A stretch of DNA of 64,000 nucleotides, taken from NCBI RefSeq assembly GCF_024195295.1, contig NZ_JAMFTH010000001.1:248001-312000 (forward strand), given 5' to 3'. Below, piece after piece: positions 48,896 through 57,307 of this stretch. This DNA comes from Gilvimarinus xylanilyticus (GTDB lineage: Bacteria; Pseudomonadota; Gammaproteobacteria; Pseudomonadales; Cellvibrionaceae). Each line of letters starts with the position of its first letter. The stretch's first letter is position 1. Below the pieces are notes generated by a model. The model worked only from the letters and a program-made list of their open reading frames with translations, was not told the DNA's origin and ran no database searches. The position numbers were made by a program, and so were the translations under genes.

Positions 48896-48945
48896 TTGCC
48901 CTAAGGTTTGGCTGCCCGGCAGCCACCCGGCTTAGGCCGGATGTA

Positions 48946-48980
48946 AAAGAGCCCCGTCGATTAGCGATGGGGCTTTTTTT
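48946..48980 (+). terminator. Terminator after rpmA
   Basis: Stem AGCCCCGTCG with CGATGGGGCT (one G-U pair) and a run of T residues. A smaller GC-rich hairpin (CCGGCTTAGGCCGG) lies just before. Confidence 0.88.
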
Positions 48981-48990
48981 GTTGGTGTAA

Positions 48991-50232
<1,242 letters not shown>

Positions 50233-50256
50233 GTGTCGTCTGCCAGAGACAAATTA

Positions 50257-51381
50257 ATGACAAGACGTCAGGAAATAACCCGCGCGCGCCGCTGGGTGGT
50301 CAAAATAGGCAGCGCCTTGCTCACCAACGATGGCAAGGGGCTCAACTACGCCGGCATTTCTCACTGGGCCGAGCAAATGGCTCAGCTGCGCCAGCGCGGA
50401 ATCGAGCTGGTGCTGGTGTCCTCGGGTGCCGTCGCCGCCGGTATGACCCGCCTGGGCTGGCGCGAGCGACCCACCGAAATCCACCGCCTGCAGGCCGCCG
50501 CTGCGGTGGGGCAAATGGGGCTTATTCAAACCTATGAGGCCGAATTTGCCCGGTTTGATTTGCAAACCGCCCAGGTGTTGCTGGATCACGACGACTTATC
50601 TTCCCGCGAGCGCTATCTGAATGCTCGCTCGACCCTAACCACCCTGCTGGAGTTGGGCGTGGTGCCGGTGGTCAATGAAAACGACACGGTGGTCACCGAC
50701 GAAATCCGCTTTGGCGATAATGATACCTTGGGCGCGTTAGTGGCCAACTTGGTCGATGCCGATGTGCTGGTGATTTTGACCGATCAGGACGGCATGTACA
50801 GCGCCGATCCGCGCAGCAACCCCGACGCCACCTTAATCAGCGAAGTTGCGGCGGCGGATAAAACCCTGGACGCCATGGCCGGCGACGGCGGCAGCCTGGG
50901 GCGCGGTGGCATGATTACCAAAGTACGCGCGGCCAGGGTGGCAGCGCGCTCGGGGGCCGATACCCTAATTGTGGGCGGGCGCCAGGACAGTGTCCTTACC
51001 CGTCTGGCCGATGGCGACAACCTGGGGACCTATCTGTGGGCCGATCAGCAGCCCCAGGCGGCGCGCAAGCGCTGGATTGCCGGGCATTTGCAAACCCGTG
51101 GCACCCTGGTGTTGGATGACGGGGCGGTCAAGGTGCTAACCGAAAAGGGCAAAAGCCTATTGCCGGTCGGGGTAAAGGCTGCGCGGGGTGAGTTTACCCG
51201 TGGCGAGCTGGTGGTTTGTGTCGATAGCAGTGGACGCGAAGTGGCCCGTGGGTTAATTAATTATCACGCTTTTGAGGCGGCCAAGATTATCGGCCAGCCC
51301 AGTGCCCATATTGGTGAGCTTTTGGGGTATCGGGGCGATGAAGAGCTGATTCACCGGGATAATCTGGTAGTGACCATTTAG
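50257..51381 (+). CDS. proB: Glutamate 5-kinase
   Basis: A 374-residue enzyme for the first step of proline synthesis. The amino acid kinase domain (about 10-260) has [39 protein letters not shown] and [18 protein letters not shown] domain (about 280-374) closes it. Proline is also an osmoprotectant. I used ATG 50257; a GTG at 50233 would add eight residues and lacks a ribosome site. It follows obgE closely. Confidence 0.95.
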   Translation: MTRRQEITRARRWVVKIGSALLTNDGKGLNYAGISHWAEQMAQLRQRGIELVLVSSGAVAAGMTRLGWRERPTEIHRLQAAAAVGQMGLIQTYEAEFARFDLQTAQVLLDHDDLSSRERYLNARSTLTTLLELGVVPVVNENDTVVTDEIRFGDNDTLGALVANLVDADVLVILTDQDGMYSADPRSNPDATLISEVAAADKTLDAMAGDGGSLGRGGMITKVRAARVAARSGADTLIVGGRQDSVLTRLADGDNLGTYLWADQQPQAARKRWIAGHLQTRGTLVLDDGAVKVLTEKGKSLLPVGVKAARGEFTRGELVVCVDSSGREVARGLINYHAFEAAKIIGQPSAHIGELLGYRGDEELIHRDNLVVTI

Positions 51382-51440
51382 TATCGTCGAGGTCATTACG
51401 GAACAATTAATTCGTTCCGTTAGATTGCATTTTACTATTC

Positions 51441-51459
51441 GATAATAATTATCATTAGC
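51441..51459. promoter_or_regulatory. Strong Fur-box match upstream of the sigma-like mini-protein
   Basis: GATAATAATTATCATTAGC agrees with the 19-base consensus at 16 of 19 positions by eye. It lies 31 bases before the start of the 78-residue protein gene. A possible -10, TATAGT, is at 51462-51467. It would make the two-gene operon iron-regulated. Confidence 0.75.
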
Positions 51460-51490
51460 GTTATAGTGCTTTCTCGAAAGGGAGAGTGCT

Positions 51491-51727
51491 ATGTCGGAAA
51501 ATGCAAACCAGCAGCCGGGGCTTCAGCAGCGACTGCAAGATTATGTCTTTTCTCGTTTGGGGTCGCAGGCCGTGGCCCGCCGCGCTGCGGCTGAAACCGT
51601 TCAGCGCATGAGTCACTGCGATGTGGTGAAAAGCGTGGGCAGCCCCGAAATTTACATGCAGGGCTTTGCGCTATCGGTAGCTTTGCGGATGCGCGAATAT
51701 CATCAGGAGGAGGGCACACCCTGGTGA
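51491..51727 (+). CDS. Small protein resembling sigma-70 (ECF/FecI-type) region 2 only
   Basis: A 78-residue protein. I do not recognise it as an established family. Residues about 14-70 align by eye with region 2 of FecI-type sigma factors: RLGSQAVARRAAAETVQRM matches the region 2.1/2.2 helix with its Q-E/D-T-F/V-x-R pattern, and VGSPEIYMQGFALSVALRMR matches region 2.3/2.4 (D/SPxxYLxxIAxN...R). The usual acidic residues of the A-x-D-L/I core-binding segment are replaced by Arg and Ala. There is no room for region 4, so it cannot act as a full sigma factor. Its start follows GGGAGAG, and a Fur box precedes it. The stop overlaps the next start as GTGA. Confidence 0.6.
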   Translation: MSENANQQPGLQQRLQDYVFSRLGSQAVARRAAAETVQRMSHCDVVKSVGSPEIYMQGFALSVALRMREYHQEEGTPW

Positions 51728-52494
51728 GCACCTCCTTGTCCGTTCCTCAGTACTTTCTCGATCATTTATACAGTCATGCCGTGGCGCATCGGCGCTGGCC
51801 GAGTTTGGGGCTGCGCGATCTCGCTGCCCGAGAGTTATGGCAAATGTGTCGGTCCGATCGTCCGCGCGCCCAGGCTAATCGGCATTGCCTAGAGCACAGC
51901 GTCTGGTTTGATAACCGTTGTTTAAAACTGTTGCGTACCCGGCCCGATATTAACTTTGTGAATATTGGCGGAGGTCTGAATACGCGCTTTTACCGCTTGT
52001 GCCAAAGTTGCGATTGGCCACGGTTTACCTGGTGGGATCTGGAGTTGCCAGAGTTCTACGATTGTAAAAAACGCTTGTTACCACGCCTTGATCACTACTG
52101 CCTGCAGTCTTTTCAGGCTCATACCCTGGCCGCTCAGCTAAGCGATATTATCGCGCGAACCGACCAAACCGTCGTGCTCTTGTGCGAACGGCCCGCAGCC
52201 TACTTAACGCGCGCCCAATGGCAAGATCTGGGGCGCAGTGTCTCGGCTGTGCAGAGCCACTCAGATGTACACCTATTGTTTGATTGCCTGGGGCGAGGCA
52301 CGGCTTTCTGGCCCAGAGCTCAGCGTTTAAGTGCGGGGTATCCGCAGATTAATTTTACCCAGCCGCATGCTTGCTGGGGCCGGCAGCTCGGCGCCGAGCT
52401 GCTGCAGGGCTCTTGGGTTCGCAGTAGTATCCTCTGGCGCAGCTGGCATGCGGAGCATTGGCGAATAGCTCCAGGCGCAAAAAACTGTCAATAA
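51724..52494 (+). CDS. LCM-family (class I SAM-dependent) methyltransferase
   Basis: A 256-residue methyltransferase resembling the leucine carboxyl methyltransferase family (PF04072), which in bacteria methylates carboxyl or hydroxyl groups of small molecules. The SAM motif is FVNIGGGLNTRFYRLCQ, equal to the family GxGLxTRxYR. WWDLELPEFYDCKKRLLP follows as the acidic motif II/DxPxxxxxK segment, and VVLLCERPAAYLTRAQW matches the ExxxxYL motif. The GTG start overlaps the previous gene by four bases, indicating translational coupling. The substrate is unknown; iron control suggests a metallophore or a protein, but this is a guess. Confidence 0.75.
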   Translation: MSTSLSVPQYFLDHLYSHAVAHRRWPSLGLRDLAARELWQMCRSDRPRAQANRHCLEHSVWFDNRCLKLLRTRPDINFVNIGGGLNTRFYRLCQSCDWPRFTWWDLELPEFYDCKKRLLPRLDHYCLQSFQAHTLAAQLSDIIARTDQTVVLLCERPAAYLTRAQWQDLGRSVSAVQSHSDVHLLFDCLGRGTAFWPRAQRLSAGYPQINFTQPHACWGRQLGAELLQGSWVRSSILWRSWHAEHWRIAPGAKNCQ

Positions 52495-52633
52495 AGCTTT
52501 GGCGGCGTCGGTCATTGTCGTTTCATATGAAAATGGCAAAGTTTGTGCTTGCAATGCAATAGAAATAAGCGGGCGATCGATTCGCCTCGCTTTCACTATT
52601 CGCCCAATGCCAAACGCACCACGGAGACCGGCT

Positions 52634-53608
52634 ATGCCAGAGAACCGCTCCACCCCCCAATGGCCCGACTTTTTTGCCCAGGGGGCGACCCCGAGTGCCA
52701 TCGAGCCGGACACCGTCTCGCAAATTGCCACCCAGCTATCTTTAAACGAGCCCTTAGCCGCCAGCTTGTGTCAGTTGTACCAACCCTTGGCGGCCCACTG
52801 CGCTGCCGAGGTTTGCGATCGATCTGACAGCGCCTATCTAGTGGGCGTCAACGGCGCCCAGGGGACGGGTAAATCCACGGCTGCCAGCATACTCAAACGA
52901 TTGTTGGAGACCGGTTACGGACTTAAAGTCTGCGCTCTCTCCATTGATGATTTATACCTGTCCCGCGCCGAGCGGAACCGCTTGGCACGCGAAGTCCATC
53001 CTCTGCTGGCCACTCGCGGGGTGCCAGGCACCCATAATTTACCGCTCGCATTGGATACCTTTTCGCAGCTGAATGCCGCTACACCTGGGTTAAAAACGGC
53101 TATCCCGCGGTTCGATAAATCCCAAGATGACTGCGTCCCCGAGGCCCAGTGGGATGGTATATCTGGCCGCCCCGATGTCATTATTTTTGAGGGCTGGTGT
53201 GTGGGCGCGCGCGCTCAGCGTGTTAGTGACTTAAGTGTGCCGGTAAACAGCCTTGAGGTGAATGAAGACCCTGATGGTCACTGGCGACGCTACGTGAATG
53301 ATGCGCTAACCGATTACCAGGCGCTGTTTGCGCAACTGGACTTACTGGTCATGCTAAAGGCGCCATCCTTTGCCCAGGTACTTGAATGGCGCCAGCTGCA
53401 AGAGCAAAAACTGCGCGACTCGCTAACGCCAGAACAGCTAAAACATTCGCGCGTAATGAGCGAGTCCGACATCGAACGATTTATCGCCCATTATGAGCGC
53501 TTAACCCGCTGGATGCTGAGCGAAATGCCGGCTCGGGCTGACATAGTGTTAGCGCTGGGCGCCGATCATCAAGTGGCGCAAATCCATTGCCATATTAATC
53601 AACCGTAA
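52634..53608 (+). CDS. D-glycerate 3-kinase (GLYK-type)
   Basis: A 324-residue kinase that converts D-glycerate to 3-phosphoglycerate. The P-loop is GVNGAQGTGKSTAA (71-84). LSIDDLYLSRAERNRLAREVHPLLATRGVPGTHN is the family-specific stretch (only part quoted: DDLYLS, TRGVPGTHN), and VIIFEGWCVGARAQ the Walker B-like region. It resembles the plant and cyanobacterial GLYK kinase rather than the GarK/GlxK type. I used ATG 52634 with GGAG upstream; the frame from 52499 adds 45 unlikely residues. It is the first gene of a three-gene run with a phosphatase and a glycosyltransferase, and would refill 3-phosphoglycerate from glycerate. Confidence 0.85.
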   Translation: MPENRSTPQWPDFFAQGATPSAIEPDTVSQIATQLSLNEPLAASLCQLYQPLAAHCAAEVCDRSDSAYLVGVNGAQGTGKSTAASILKRLLETGYGLKVCALSIDDLYLSRAERNRLAREVHPLLATRGVPGTHNLPLALDTFSQLNAATPGLKTAIPRFDKSQDDCVPEAQWDGISGRPDVIIFEGWCVGARAQRVSDLSVPVNSLEVNEDPDGHWRRYVNDALTDYQALFAQLDLLVMLKAPSFAQVLEWRQLQEQKLRDSLTPEQLKHSRVMSESDIERFIAHYERLTRWMLSEMPARADIVLALGADHQVAQIHCHINQP

Positions 53609-53638
53609 CAGCCTAATGAAAGACAACGGAGTTGCACT

Positions 53639-54463
53639 GTGACTAACCCCATCGCGGTCTTTACCGACCTGGACGGCACCCTGTTAAATCATCACGATTA
53701 TTCCTACCAGGCGGCCATGCCCGCCATTAAAAACCTCAAAGAGCGCGACATCCCACTGGTATTGGTCTCCAGTAAAACCCAGGCCGAGATGAACGCCCTG
53801 TGCGCAGAGCTGGCGCTAAGCAGTCCCTATGTTTGCGAAAATGGCAGCGTGATTGTGATGCCTAAGCCCGAATGCGAACGCCTGGGGGCCAGCCTGGAAA
53901 ACGCTGAGGCGAAAGGTGGCGACTATTTGTTGTATCGCGGTGCCAATCGACGGGATATTTTAACGGTTCTCGAGGGCTTAAAAGCCGAGTTTAACTTTAC
54001 CGGTTTTGCCGATATGAGTGTGCAGGATGTGGTTGACTGCACCGGTCTCAATGAGGCAGCCGCCAGTAAAGCTATGATCCGCGCCGCCTCCGAGCCATTA
54101 CTCTGGCACCAGGATGACGCTGCGATGGATGAGTTTGCCCGCCAATTGGGCAAGCACAAATTACGGGTGCTCAAAGGCGGGCGTTTTTACCATGTGATGG
54201 CCGCCTGCGATAAAGGCGATGCGGTACGCTATTTGCTCAGCTTGTATGAGTCCTATTATGGGGCAAAAGTGGCGAGCGTTGCCCTGGGTGACAGCCCCAA
54301 TGACCTGCAAATGCTCAAAGCGGTGGACCAAGCCGTTTTAATGCCGCACCCAGATGGAACTTACATGCACGATGATGGGCTCAAAAACGTTATTCGTGCA
54401 CCTTTTCAGGGCGCTCGCGGGTGGCGCGAGAGCGTAGAGACCGCGTTAGCGAGTCTAACTTAA
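53639..54463 (+). CDS. HAD-IIB phosphatase, glucosyl- or mannosyl-3-phosphoglycerate phosphatase
   Basis: A 274-residue phosphatase with nucleophile motif FTDLDGTLLN (Asp10, Asp12), motif II VLVSSKTQAEM and motif IV VALGDSPNDLQML. It is the MpgP/YedP type of HAD-IIB phosphatase. By context it dephosphorylates glucosyl-3-phosphoglycerate to glucosylglycerate; specificity for the mannosyl form is possible. The start is GTG with ACGGAG ahead. It lies 30 bases after the kinase and 15 before the synthase. Confidence 0.85.
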   Translation: MTNPIAVFTDLDGTLLNHHDYSYQAAMPAIKNLKERDIPLVLVSSKTQAEMNALCAELALSSPYVCENGSVIVMPKPECERLGASLENAEAKGGDYLLYRGANRRDILTVLEGLKAEFNFTGFADMSVQDVVDCTGLNEAAASKAMIRAASEPLLWHQDDAAMDEFARQLGKHKLRVLKGGRFYHVMAACDKGDAVRYLLSLYESYYGAKVASVALGDSPNDLQMLKAVDQAVLMPHPDGTYMHDDGLKNVIRAPFQGARGWRESVETALASLT

Positions 54464-54478
54464 AAAAGAGGAAGCACC

Positions 54479-55699
54479 ATGAGTGACTTTTTTCAAAATG
54501 GACGTATCGGAACCCTTCACAACCTGGGTGATCGCCCGATTGAAGAGTTAGAAGCTGAATTAATGCAGTGGGGTAAGCAAAAACCCATGTGCCTGGTGCT
54601 GCCTTGTTTGTACTCCGAGCTGGAAGGCCCGGCCATGGAAAATATCGTCGACGAGTTATCCAAGGTGCCATTTCTGGATGAAATTATTATCGGCTTGGAT
54701 CGTGCCGACGAAGAACAGTACAAAAAGGCCAAACAATTTTTCGCCCGCCTGCCGCAAAAGCACTCTATTTTGTGGAACGATGGGCCGCGTTTAAAAGCCG
54801 TGGACCAGGTACTGGACGAAGTGGGCCTGGCGCCGCAACAGCTGGGTAAGGGCCGCAATGTTTGGTACTGCTTAGGTTATGCCCTGGCCAAAGGTCGCGC
54901 CCGTGCCGTGGCCCTGCACGATTGTGATATCGTCACCTACAAGCGCGATATTGTCGCCAAACTGTTTTACCCCATTGCCCACCCCACGTTTAATTACATG
55001 TTCTGTAAGGGCTACTATTACCGCGCCGCCGGGGGCAAACTCAATGGCCGCGTCAGTCGTCTGTTGGTGTCACCGCTGGTGCGTGCGCTGCAAAAAGTCT
55101 GCGGTCATAATGATTACTTAGATTTTATCGACAGCTTCCGCTACCCACTCGCGGGTGAGTTCTCCATGAGCATGGATGTGGTCAGCTCCATTCGCATTCC
55201 CAGTGACTGGGGTCTGGAGATTGGGGTGTTGTCCGAGGTAAACCGCCGCTACTCTGACGAGCGCGTGTGTCAGGTGGACATTGCCGACGCCTACGATCAC
55301 AAGCATCAGGATTTATCCGCCGATAATCCCGATGGCGGCTTGTCCAAAATGAGTACCGACATTTCCAAATCTTTTTTCCGTAAACTCGCGATTAAAGGCG
55401 TGGTGTTTACCCCCGAGGTTTTCCGCACCCTCAAAGCCAGTTACTACCGCCTGGCGTTAGACTTGATAGACCGCTACCACAATGACGCCGTTATAAACGG
55501 CATGAAACTGGACCGCAACAAAGAAGAAGAAACCGTCGAGCAATTTACCCAGTGCATTATGCGCGCCGGCGAAAAATTCTTGAACGACCCCACCGAACGC
55601 CCTTTTATGGCCAACTGGTCGCGGGTATTAAGTGCGGTGCCGGATGTGTATGAGCGTTTGTTGGCGGCGGTGGAGAAGGATACGAAGGAGATTGGGTGA
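54479..55699 (+). CDS. gpgS: Glucosyl-3-phosphoglycerate synthase (GpgS-like, GT81)
   Basis: A 406-residue glycosyltransferase that joins glucose from a nucleotide sugar to 3-phosphoglycerate. It has CLVLPCLYSELEGPAMENIV at the N-terminus, the GT-A type acidic motif HDCDIVTY, FCKGYYYRAAG, GEFSMSMDVVSSIRIP, and WGLEIGVLSEV, all family features of GpgS. AAGAGGAAG precedes the ATG. Following the phosphatase by 15 bases, it completes synthesis of the osmolyte glucosylglycerate. A terminator lies at 55821. Confidence 0.87.
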   Translation: MSDFFQNGRIGTLHNLGDRPIEELEAELMQWGKQKPMCLVLPCLYSELEGPAMENIVDELSKVPFLDEIIIGLDRADEEQYKKAKQFFARLPQKHSILWNDGPRLKAVDQVLDEVGLAPQQLGKGRNVWYCLGYALAKGRARAVALHDCDIVTYKRDIVAKLFYPIAHPTFNYMFCKGYYYRAAGGKLNGRVSRLLVSPLVRALQKVCGHNDYLDFIDSFRYPLAGEFSMSMDVVSSIRIPSDWGLEIGVLSEVNRRYSDERVCQVDIADAYDHKHQDLSADNPDGGLSKMSTDISKSFFRKLAIKGVVFTPEVFRTLKASYYRLALDLIDRYHNDAVINGMKLDRNKEEETVEQFTQCIMRAGEKFLNDPTERPFMANWSRVLSAVPDVYERLLAAVEKDTKEIG

Positions 55700-55820
55700 T
55701 AGAGAGAATGACGGGTAACGGTAGACGGAGAAGGGGGAGCGCAATTGCGTCGGAAGTCTGAGGTTGGACGTCTGATGCGATTGGAAAATGCTGGACGCAG
55801 AAAGCTGAACGCAAAGACAA

Positions 55821-55850
55821 AAAATGGCGAGCTTAGGGGCTCGTCATTTT
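55821..55850 (+). terminator. Terminator of the gpgS operon
   Basis: Stem AAAATGGCGAGC (55821-55832) with GCTCGTCATTTT (55839-55850), one G-U pair and a six-base loop, followed by a short T-run. Confidence 0.75.
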
Positions 55851-55906
55851 CAGCCTGTATTTAATGTTCACTTGACAGCCAGCTAGGCAAACCCGCGACC
55901 ATACTA

Positions 55907-55948
55907 TTCCGCGTTCCGCGTTCCGCGTTCCGCGTTCCGCGTTCCGCG
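55907..55948. repeat. Heptanucleotide tandem repeat (TTCCGCG), six units
   Basis: Six perfect copies of TTCCGCG end to end. This is the second 7-base tandem array in the window, after ACGTCCG at 14246, with a different sequence but the same unit length. It is intergenic. Confidence 0.95.
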
Positions 55949-56115
55949 TCCATTAACGGCATCCAATTCAACGCCTCAGGGTGTCATATCCTCATGTAAG
56001 GTATTACTATTTCGCAGTGACAGCCGGAGCTGTCCGTTGTGACGGACGGTGTGCGCTCAATACACAGCGATAATCCGAGCTGTTGCGGATAAAATTCAGC
56101 AAAGGAATTACTGAT

Positions 56116-57186
56116 ATGAAAAAAATATCCCTCCTATTTGCGGCGCCAATGGCTCTGGCGGTCGCTGTGCATACCCATGCCGATATCGCTCCTGGCTACG
56201 ACGTCACCACCCCGGCAGACTTTGGCGTGTCCGACTATGTGTACAAAGTCTCTGAAAGCGATTTTAACTTTAAGCGCAGCCTGGCAAAGGCACCGATCAA
56301 CGAATGGGCCTATCAGAGTGACTTAAGCCGGGTTAAAACCCAGCAGGTGATTCGCGAAAACCAGGATGGCATTTACGCCAGTGCGGTGGTGGATGTCAGT
56401 GAAGGCGCCACTTTTACTATTCCCGAGGGGGATCATTATCAGATCATTCAGGTGATCGATATGCAGAATTATGTTGCCGCTGTGGCCTATGCTGGCGACA
56501 GTATTACCGTTACCCCTGAGGATTTAACCTACGGGAATCACGTGTATTTGAATATGCGCGTGCCGATTTTGACCGAAGACAAAGGTGGCATAAAAGAAAC
56601 ACTGCGCCTGCAGCGCGCAGCCACCATTGAGGCCAACTCGGCCAAGCCCTATGTCTCGCCCGACTTTGTCCTGCCGTTGGAAAAAACCGAAGAGATTCGT
56701 GCGGCCCTGGTTAAAGACGTAAAAGGCGGTGCGCTGACCCATACTCGTTATGTCAATGGCACTCCCTACAGCTCGCGTCCGCAAGACCACTTATACGGTA
56801 CGGCCTATGGTTGGGGTGGCCTGGGTTTGCCCGATGCCGCCTACTGGCCGTTTGCCAATAAAAGTAAAATGGTGGATGGCAAAATGCAGCCTGCCAGCGC
56901 TACCTTTACCCCGCCGGATATTCAGGAAGAGCGTGGCGGTTTCTGGTCGGTAACCATTTACAACGAAGAGGGTTGGCTGGCCAAGGATATTTCCGCCATC
57001 TCCAACACCCAGGCCGAACCCAATGCGGATGGCACCTACACCATTCACTTTAACTCGCCAGGTGAAAAGAACAACTTAGAAACCTCCGCGCCTTTTGCCG
57101 CGCTGTTTCGTTTTTACCTGCCAGACTCTAAAGAATCAGCTGTTCAGTACATCAATGATCACGGCAGTGAACTGGTGATTGAATAG
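56116..57186 (+). CDS. Exported DUF1254/DUF1214 domain protein
   Basis: A 356-residue exported protein: signal peptide about residues 1-22 (HTHA|DIAPG). A DUF1254-like N-terminal region and a DUF1214-like C-terminal region are recognised by YAVV/VSEGATFTIPEG-type strands, the loop ETSAPFAALFRFYLPD and GGFWSVTIYNEEGWL. The family function is unknown; it is often found in bacteria handling organic compounds. ATG 56116 with AAAGGAA is preferred over the frame at 56083. It stands alone between the gpgS operon and the phosphorylase gene. A strong terminator follows. Confidence 0.75.
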   Translation: MKKISLLFAAPMALAVAVHTHADIAPGYDVTTPADFGVSDYVYKVSESDFNFKRSLAKAPINEWAYQSDLSRVKTQQVIRENQDGIYASAVVDVSEGATFTIPEGDHYQIIQVIDMQNYVAAVAYAGDSITVTPEDLTYGNHVYLNMRVPILTEDKGGIKETLRLQRAATIEANSAKPYVSPDFVLPLEKTEEIRAALVKDVKGGALTHTRYVNGTPYSSRPQDHLYGTAYGWGGLGLPDAAYWPFANKSKMVDGKMQPASATFTPPDIQEERGGFWSVTIYNEEGWLAKDISAISNTQAEPNADGTYTIHFNSPGEKNNLETSAPFAALFRFYLPDSKESAVQYINDHGSELVIE

Positions 57187-57197
57187 TCGCTAAGCGA

Positions 57198-57229
57198 AAA
57201 AGGGCGAACCGCAAGGTTCGCCCTTTTTT
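57198..57229. terminator. Bidirectional terminator
   Basis: Stem AAAAGGGCGAACC (57198-57210) with GGTTCGCCCTTTT (57215-57227), loop GCAA, followed by a T-run. It serves the DUF1254 gene and, in reverse, possibly the phosphorylase gene. Confidence 0.9.
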
Positions 57230-57307
57230 AACTCACAGCTTTTCTGGGAAACCAGAAAAAATTATTTGCTGGTGCATGCAGCAAATCGGCAACGTTAGCG
57301 TCCAGCT

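Larger units (their letters stand above)
55700..56115. other. Repeat-rich intergenic region between gpgS and the DUF1254 gene
   Basis: About 416 non-coding bases. It holds degenerate GTCGGAAGTCTGA / GGACGTCTGATG words (55747-55800), the operon terminator (55821-55850), a 7-base tandem array (55907-55948), and a GTCCGT/ACGGAC hairpin (56032-56047) in the leader of the next gene. I see no gene or known RNA. Confidence 0.7.

Noticed and set aside
55907-55948. Replication origin or DnaA box cluster
   Set aside because: The unit TTCCGCG does not match the DnaA box and no dnaA, dnaN or AT-rich unwinding region is nearby.
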